Below are positions 57,843 through 64,000 of a stretch of 64,000 bases of DNA, piece by piece; the stretch's first letter is position 1; each line of letters begins with the position of its first letter. The notes under the pieces were generated by a model. It was not told where the DNA came from and ran no database searches. It saw nothing but the letters and a program-made list of their open reading frames with translations. Origin of the DNA: Zarea fungicola (Eukaryota; Ascomycota; Sordariomycetes; Hypocreales; Cordycipitaceae); the NCBI GenBank assembly GCA_900169235.1, contig FWCC01000060.1:124001-188000 (forward strand), given 5' to 3'. The translations under genes and the position numbers were made by a program.

Positions 57843-59927
57843 CCCTCTCATCATGAAGTGGAACCCAGCTTATTAACTACTTGCCCGTCTACAAGTCTCG
57901 GCGCTAGTTTGTTGTAGATTGAGCCTAGGCCTCAATCTGGCTTGGAACAGGGGTGCCTTGCGTTTCGGGCATCTGTACCGAATATGATACGACAGCGGCA
58001 AAGATACTTTGAACCAAAGAATATCAAACAATTTTCAAGAATATCAAAGTCAACAAAATTATATCGTTTTACGTTTGGCGCAAGCAACGTTGCGAGCGAC
58101 GCAATCTCGAGCGTGCATGGGGGTTGCGGCCACGCAACCCGTCTTGTCGGCAAAGGACGGTTGAGATTCCACTCTTTGACCGGCAGACGCCTATCCTAGA
58201 CTTTTAACTCATTGACCTTTCTGTAAGCCAGTCTCTTGGGCAAAACATTAATCACCTGTCACGCAGCGTATGCATGCTGGTAGCGTACGCGCGTTAGATG
58301 TGGGAAGAGCCGAGTTGCCGTTATTGGATTCGATCTTGCAGACGGAGAATCTGCTGGAAGTCTACATTTCCATTTAATTTGACTATTTGGCACAATTTTT
58401 TTTTTACAGGTGTGTGGAAAGGGGGCACCGCCAGGGCAATAGCGACGGCTATATAATCCTATAACCGTAACGCATTATACCGTAACATTCTTCAGCAAGT
58501 TGGGAGACCCAGGGGGTGGTCAGATCGCCGCGACAAGGCGCCTTTGGAGCATAGAAATAATTCCTAAGGTTAAAATAGAAAGGCCATTGAAAAAATTGAG
58601 AATGGAAAATGTGTCAATTGGTTGCATTACCAAATCGAAACTGTGACTTGTGGGTGACAGAGCACAGACACAGTGCCACCGCGTTTTGACCGATGAAATC
58701 GAATGCTACGTTTATACCCAGGTAGACTGGCAAGGGGTTGGTATTTCGCCTGCTTTTGGTCCGTGGTTGCAAGTTGTCCCTGTCCGTCCCATATCTTTGG
58801 AACCGCGGACACGTCCGCGATGTGCGACCCCACTCGAGAGTACCTCTTGGCGGCGGTGACGACTCTTGCTGATTAAACCCATGCAGCATTGTAGAATTTC
58901 CGTACCATGACCCAAGGGAATAAGAAATGGTTGTTAAAGAAATGAAGTTTGAAATCCGCCTATTTTATTTCTGTTTGCTGTGCAGCGGGAGCTAAAAAGG
59001 TAGCAAAGCTAGCAGGCAAACCAAGACGTTCTGTGCCTGCATGTTCGGGGGTCTTCCTGCCTGGCCCGTGCAAGCCGAGAAAGCCACAATGTGCCACCAA
59101 CACAAAAGAGTCAGACAAACTGGCCGCGCGGAGCCGTTGCGTGGCCGACTTTTGCGCAAGGAAGAAGAAAGTGTATTTATCTACCTGCCTCATTCTGTAC
59201 ATCGCTCCGCAGTTGCCTCGCCTCGTCCGTTCCGTGTAAGAGCCCGCAGCGCCAGGCTCTCTCGCCACCCCGTCCAAACATTGTAAGAATCGGTAGTGAG
59301 CATGAGAAGTGGCTGGTTTCTTCTTGCCGTATACCCACATGATTATCGTATACGGAGTACTGTAAAGGAAAAGGGCCATTGGCGCATGAGCGTGCCTGGT
59401 GAGGCTTACAGGTTGGTAGTTGGTGGCTCTCGGCCGATTCATCCACAATGTTTGAACGTGATAAGATGGCGGCGTGTGTCTCGTCGCTTCGACGATATTT
59501 TTCTAATCAGACGAGAAACACCCTTAGATCAGCTCGTAAAGTCCTGCATCTCTTTGGTACATTCTAGCAGGACAGCCTACAAAGTCCCCTCGCGTTGTTC
59601 AAGACTCCGGCTCTGTTATAGGTCCTTTAAAGCGTTAAATGTGACACCGAGAAACGCGTACCTAGGCCAGCTGCAAATCAGCAAGTCCAAAGGCGAGAAT
59701 AGGCTCTGGCCCGACCCTAGTGTTCTTGCCCACCTCAGCATTGGCAGTGGCAAGCCCCAGCTGACTCCAATGGATTTGCTCCATCTCAGGCTGGGTCCTG
59801 TTTGCGGAGGAAATCACAAGAGGCTTGCTGTACGAGGCTCCAATTGGCTCACTCGTTGACTGCAACTATGGGCCTCAGTGCCATATGTAGGCACGCTGGG
59901 GCTTACTTGCAGCAAAAGCAAAAAATA

Positions 59928-59960
59928 GAGAGAGAGAGAGAAAAGAAAAGAAAAGAAAAA
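59928..59960. repeat. AG/AAAAG microsatellite
   Basis: A short run of AG dinucleotides followed by AAAAG units. It is simple sequence likely to vary between strains. Confidence 0.8.
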
Positions 59961-60497
59961 AGGCAGGACGGTATGTGTGTTGCCGTTAGAAGTGTTATGG
60001 TAAATGGAGGAAAATTTACAGCAGGGTAAGAAAATTACAAACTCCACGTTTATCAACGCTTGAACAAGTACAGCCATTCTGTCGTCATTTTGTCTCAACT
60101 TACATTACTTGTCTGCATCACCAGTAGTATGTATGGGTAGGAGGGGATGGCAATACGTATATCCCAGCCCTGTCGCACGATGGGCTAGCTGTCGAGAAAG
60201 TGTTCGTAGTTAGGTAAACATGAACAGAATAGGGTCACCATACTGAATGGAGGTTTCACAACGCTTGAGTTGATATATGGGCACAGTTTATTAGCTAGAG
60301 GGAATGAGAAGTTCTTACTGGCACACCAAGCCAAGAAACCAGCAAAGAGATTTTTCTATTAGTTAATCCAATAGGAGACGACTGCAAGTCTGACGCCACC
60401 GCTGTCACTCTTGAGCCATAACTATCTCTTGTGCCTCTTCGTTCCTGTCAACCTCTCTGGTGCCATTGCTCCGTCGGCCGCTAACAACTACCCTGCT

Positions 60498-60667
60498 CTA
60501 TAAAAGAGAAGAAAGGCAAAAAACGAGGCGTTCTCCCCACCGGCGCGAAGATGCTGGGCGACGCCACCACCACGAGTTTGTGTGGTCTCCCCCCTTGCCT
60601 CGTGTTAAATGGGGCCGACTATTCACTATTGCTCAGTGAAGACTCTTCACTCCTCTGCGCCGCATAG
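60498..60667 (+). other. TATA box followed by 38-codon ORF
   Basis: CTATAAAAG at 60498-60506 lies 45 nt before an ATG at 60551 that opens a 38-codon frame ending at 60667 (MLGDATTTSLCGLPPCLVL...). The peptide has three cysteines and no signal sequence. Distance and context are compatible with a promoter, but there is no other support for translation. Confidence 0.2.
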
Positions 60668-60816
60668 TATTAGTTAATTAATATAATTATTACTTTCTGT
60701 CGGTCTATTTTGTGCTCTGTGCGACGGCTGTACATCGCCATTTCGGGATGTGAGGGCAGGCCACTTTCTTCTATGATCATGTCCGCCCTATTATAGTGAT
60801 CGGCCAGTCTGTGCAA

Positions 60817-60837
60817 TACGGAGCATTGCACTCCGTA
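60817..60837. repeat. Inverted repeat TACGGAG / CTCCGTA
   Basis: TACGGAG and its reverse complement CTCCGTA are separated by 7 nt and form a small hairpin-capable palindrome. The same core recurs elsewhere in intergenic DNA of the window. Confidence 0.7.
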
Positions 60838-62367
60838 CTATGTACTCCTTACAGACATTTAGGGCTAATGCACCGGCTATAACAGCCTTGTCATTGAGCG
60901 AGCTTATTCTCTCTCTCTCGCTTGCTGGTGTTGGTCTAGACCTTGGTTGTCTAGACTGAATGCGTGCAGCCTCACCACCTACTAGATATTAAACAAAAAA
61001 GGGCCATCTCTCAGCTTTCATCCGCAGCTGCTTGGCTTTTCAGCCACCAACTAATAGCTTATAGGTGAGCTCCATGCACAGAGTTGTCCCTGCCCAGAAC
61101 CAAACCCCCTTGTAATCTTCACAATCGGAACGGAGTAAACATGACTGTACTGGCATCCATACCCCTGAACATCTGCATGACTTGCCTGCATGAGCTTTTT
61201 TTTTCTACCTGCACAGGATGTAAAAGTGGCCATGTCCGTTCGGTACCCTCTCGGGGGCCCGGTGCCGTATGCTTGGTAGACGACAAAGGGCCCATTTGGC
61301 TGGGTCCAGACGTTTGGACTTGCAGCTTGCCCTGGCAGTACGTTGCGTGGTGGTACCTTGGAAAGAGGGGCAAGTCTGAACCCCCTGCGCCTTTGCCCTC
61401 TTGGTGCATGGCCGGTCGACTTGAGAGGGCGGTTTGCCACTTAACTTTTTTTTTTTAGCGAATCCTTTTCAGAGAAATCTTTGCTTGGCCTCTTGTTCCT
61501 GGCGTGGGTGGTGGGGATTGAAGGATTCAAGAGTTTCCTGTCCCACTGAGAAGCGGCTGCTGGGGGGGCAGACTAGGGGCTTTTCGAGGCCATCGTTGGT
61601 GCGGAAATGCATTGGGCAGTCGCAATCCACTCTCCTCCTACTAGAGCTGGTAGCGCGTTCGCTGAGCCTCTCTACTGGTACCACTAACACCTACTGTACT
61701 CTGCAGAAAGCAGCCAGTTGTGCGCTACTCTGGCCTGTGGTTGGGATGGCCCAGTCGCGAGCCCCCCTGTACCATGTGAGGAATCCACTCTCGTTGGCCT
61801 CCACTCCAAGGCGGGAGGGGGCGTGGTGCCTAGCTTTAGTGTCTTTTAGCGTCCTTCAGTGTCTACTTTAGCGCACGCCTCCCCCCTGGTCCCCCAAGAC
61901 TCACACCACCGCCAGCTTTTTGCCTCCTATGAGCCTCGCATTGTCTAGTTGCCTGCCAGCTCCGTGCCCGTCCTGTCTCTCGCTTCTTCGCTATCCCACA
62001 CGTATACGGAAGGGAAGAGAAAAAAAGACTTCCTGTTCCTTCTCTAGCCAGACACCCCTTCACAATGTGATTCTCGGATAGCCCTGTCACTCTTCCTCCC
62101 AGCTCCGTTCTACCCCATCACCACGCATCAACCCAAACCCAGCCGTCCTTCACATCCCATCTTGTGTATAAGTCGTCTGCCCTCCCCGCATGTACCCACC
62201 ACTCTATTCTTCGTCCATCTCTTCTCCTCTAGAATCGTATTCTTTTCTTTTCTTTTCATGCATTGACCTCTTTTCCCGATTCTGCATGTAGTTGGACCAT
62301 CATCTTGTCTCTGTCTGATAGGCATCCGCTGGCCGCATAGACAATAGTCCTTCGTCCAACTTCAACC

Positions 62368-62391
62368 ATGGCACTACTGCCTCTACTCTAA
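62368..62391 (+). other. Upstream ORF before the receptor gene
   Basis: An ATG in strong context (CAACCATGGC) opens a seven-codon uORF (MALLPLL) ending at 62391. From there to the receptor ATG at 62686 there is no other ATG over 294 nt, as expected of a transcribed leader. Earlier minimal uORFs (ATG-TAG at 62286) lie further up. Confidence 0.4.
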
Positions 62392-62685
62392 TACCAACCT
62401 CGCGACTCTCCGGCCAACAAATTCAAATACTCACGACGAATTACTATCCTCTTTGTATCACAGTACTCGATTGGTGTCACTATCTTCTGTCTCCTTTACA
62501 TAGTATACTTTGGGACTCGCCAAAGCAAAAACCCACATACAACGAATCGTTATATCCTCAAGCCACGGCAACTCAAATCGCAATTGCTACATCCTGTCAG
62601 GATAACTTTATATTTCGTCTGCTGCTTCGGTTCCTGCAACTACTCGCCCACATAGGAGACAATACATAAAATTTCGAGCGCAAAC

Positions 62686-64000
62686 ATGGCCAACCTTTGC
62701 CCTCCTCCATTCTTCGACTCGAGACTCTTCCCCGACAGCAAAGGATGTAAGAACAACTCGAAGGGACTGCCGAAAATAGTAGTAGTTTCTCGTATCCGTC
62801 ACTGACAAGTCTTTTACAGTTGTCGATGGGCGTCTGTGCCAGAAGATCGCGGCTGGCGTGAAATGTTGCCTGCCTTGCCCGCTTACTGACTGGGTCTACC
62901 CTGATAGCTTCAAAACCGTGGGTACTGTTGCTAATTGGATTGCAACGGTCAGTGCCATTTGCTGCATGTACCTTTTCCTCTCGTGGGCCTTTCTGCCTGT
63001 CGAGAAGACCAATCGACACTACCTCAGCATCTGCCTGACAATTGGCGTCTTCTTCATGAACTTGGGTTTCGTCATCTCTCTCGCTGCCCAGCCTGCACAA
63101 TGCTATGACAAAATCACGCCCAACGGCATGCAGACAAGTGCCGTCTGTGGTGCCACGGGTGCGCTGCTCATTTTTGGCGGTTGGTGCGGCGTTATGTGGG
63201 CGTTCCTCCGATCACTGTCTCTGCATCTGCAGATTTGCTGGCAGGTTACTGTTGGACGCACCTTTATGTTCTTCGCCCAGGCTGCCGGCTGGGGAGTCCC
63301 CATCATCGGCATCATCCTGGCTCTCGTCTTTAGCGGTGTCTCCTTTCGTTTTGGCAACATGTGCCACATCAACCATGAAAACAGTCTGGCGACCCTTTGG
63401 ATTCCCCTTCTCATCTTTGCCGGCATCACTGTCATCACGACATTCACTACATTCGGCTACTGTGTCAAGGTCTACCTGGCATCTTTGGCTGACAACTCAG
63501 CTTCCACCGAAGGATCTGGTCTGCCATCTTACTCCAACAGCATTCGAACCATGACCCCGAGACAAGCATATCGCCGCGTCCGTCGCGTAATTGCCCTCCA
63601 GTGGCGTGGTATTGCCATTGTGCTCATCATCATTGCGGATGTCATCTTCTTTGCCGTTATTTTCGTGTTCCAAGACACTGTGGTGCAGTCGGTCACCAAC
63701 GATCCCAAAGTTGCCGAGAGTTGGGTTCTTTGCTTGATTGGCTCCAGTGGTGATAAGAATAAGTGCCTGAAGGAAGCTGGCAAGTTTGTCGTGAACGAGG
63801 CAACAGTTACTGCGGTGCTTCTTTTACTTGGAGTATGTACACCACCGCTCTTGTTTGCTTCATCCTATTTTTGAAGCCCATATCCTCTGTGCACTGCTAA
63901 CATACTTCTCTCAACGTTTAGCTCAACGGAATCTGGCTGGTATTCTTACTTGGTCGCCGAGCTATGATTCCCGCCTGGATCAACCTTTTCCTGAACCTCA
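62686..64000 (+). CDS. Fungal seven-transmembrane receptor, frizzled/cAMP-receptor-like (partial)
   Basis: Exons 62686-62746, 62820-63832 and 63922 onward; the gene runs off the window. At least 384 aa are visible. The N-terminus MANLCPPPFFDSRLFPDS leads to a Cys-rich outer part (GRLCQKI, VKCCLPCPLTDWVYPD). Transmembrane helices follow: WIATVSAICCMYLFLSWAF, HYLSICLTIGVFFMNLGFV, SAVCGATGALLIFGGW, then FAQAAGWGVPIIGIILALV, WIPLLIFAGITVITTF and GIAIVLIIIADVIFFAVIF, with a seventh beginning around VTAVLLLLGLNGIW. A basic loop (RQAYRRVRRVIALQWRG) faces the cytoplasm, a likely G-protein contact. The layout fits fungal 7TM receptors annotated as frizzled/smoothened-like; ligand and signalling partner are unknown. 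A likely long leader lies upstream. Confidence 0.87.

Larger units (their letters stand above)
52574..62685. other. 10-kb gene-free stretch
   Basis: I find no exon with a recognisable protein motif on either strand over ten kilobases. All frames are below 200 codons and fit chance. The sequence is not uniformly AT-rich and no transposase or reverse-transcriptase motif is seen. It contains TATA-like elements (58449-58457, 60498-60506), several TACGGAGTA-type motifs, GGTGCA repeats (57786-57842), an AG-rich microsatellite (59928-59960), and the long receptor leader at its right end. It could hold non-coding RNAs, decayed elements or an unrecognised small gene. Confidence 0.45.

Overview
The window is nuclear DNA of a filamentous ascomycete. 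Genes are split by short introns (about 50-110 nt) with GTRNGT donors and YAG acceptors, are packed on both strands, and encode fungal-specific families: HET, DUF3605, Kre9/Knh1-like GPI protein, MeaB-like bZIP, hypocrealean-type arylamine N-acetyltransferase. Protein similarity recalled from memory points to Sordariomycetes, most likely Hypocreales; the species cannot be fixed from sequence alone. I saw no tRNA, rRNA, CRISPR, intact transposon or phage feature.

Layout. 1-2082 is promoter and pyrimidine-rich leader; 2083-3972 (+) is a MeaB-like bZIP factor. From 6.2 to 30 kb lies a conserved housekeeping block: Sel1-repeat protein (-), five-finger CCCH protein of the Red5/ZC3H3 type (-), THO subunit THOC7 (+), tubulin cofactor A (-), arylamine N-acetyltransferase (+), cohesin Rad21 (-), Paf1-complex Leo1 (+), a patatin/DUF3336 protein without the usual serine (+), and the mitochondrial phosphate carrier (-). 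A gene-poor gap (23.7-28.4 kb) precedes a small GPI-anchored wall protein (-). From 31.3 to 41.1 kb come a broken HET-domain gene (-), a divergent AAA ATPase (+), a GT25-like glycosyltransferase (-) and UDP-glucose pyrophosphorylase (-), whose gene uses two GC-AG introns. From 44.6 to 52.6 kb, spaced widely, are a DUF3605 protein (+), a tandem dihydroneopterin-aldolase-like protein (-), an orphan protein (-) and an imine-reductase-like dehydrogenase (-). A 10-kb stretch (52.6-62.7 kb) has no recognisable gene. The window ends inside a seven-transmembrane receptor gene (+).

There is no operon or biosynthetic cluster. Several genes share broad themes: mRNA production and export (CCCH, THOC7, Leo1), chromosome and microtubule maintenance (Rad21, TBCA), and sugar-nucleotide and cell-wall functions (UGP1, GT25, GPI protein). 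These are neighbours, not evidence of a shared pathway. All exon coordinates were worked out by hand from splice signals and reading frame, and each spliced frame was checked by length arithmetic. Identities rest on motif recognition from memory, not on database searches.

The points most worth a second look are the paired GC-AG introns and alternative N-terminus of UGP1, the patatin-family protein with Gly at the nucleophile position, the multiply disabled HET gene beside an AAA ATPase, the strong-context upstream ORF before the receptor, and a short palindromic TACGGAGTA-type motif recurring between genes.
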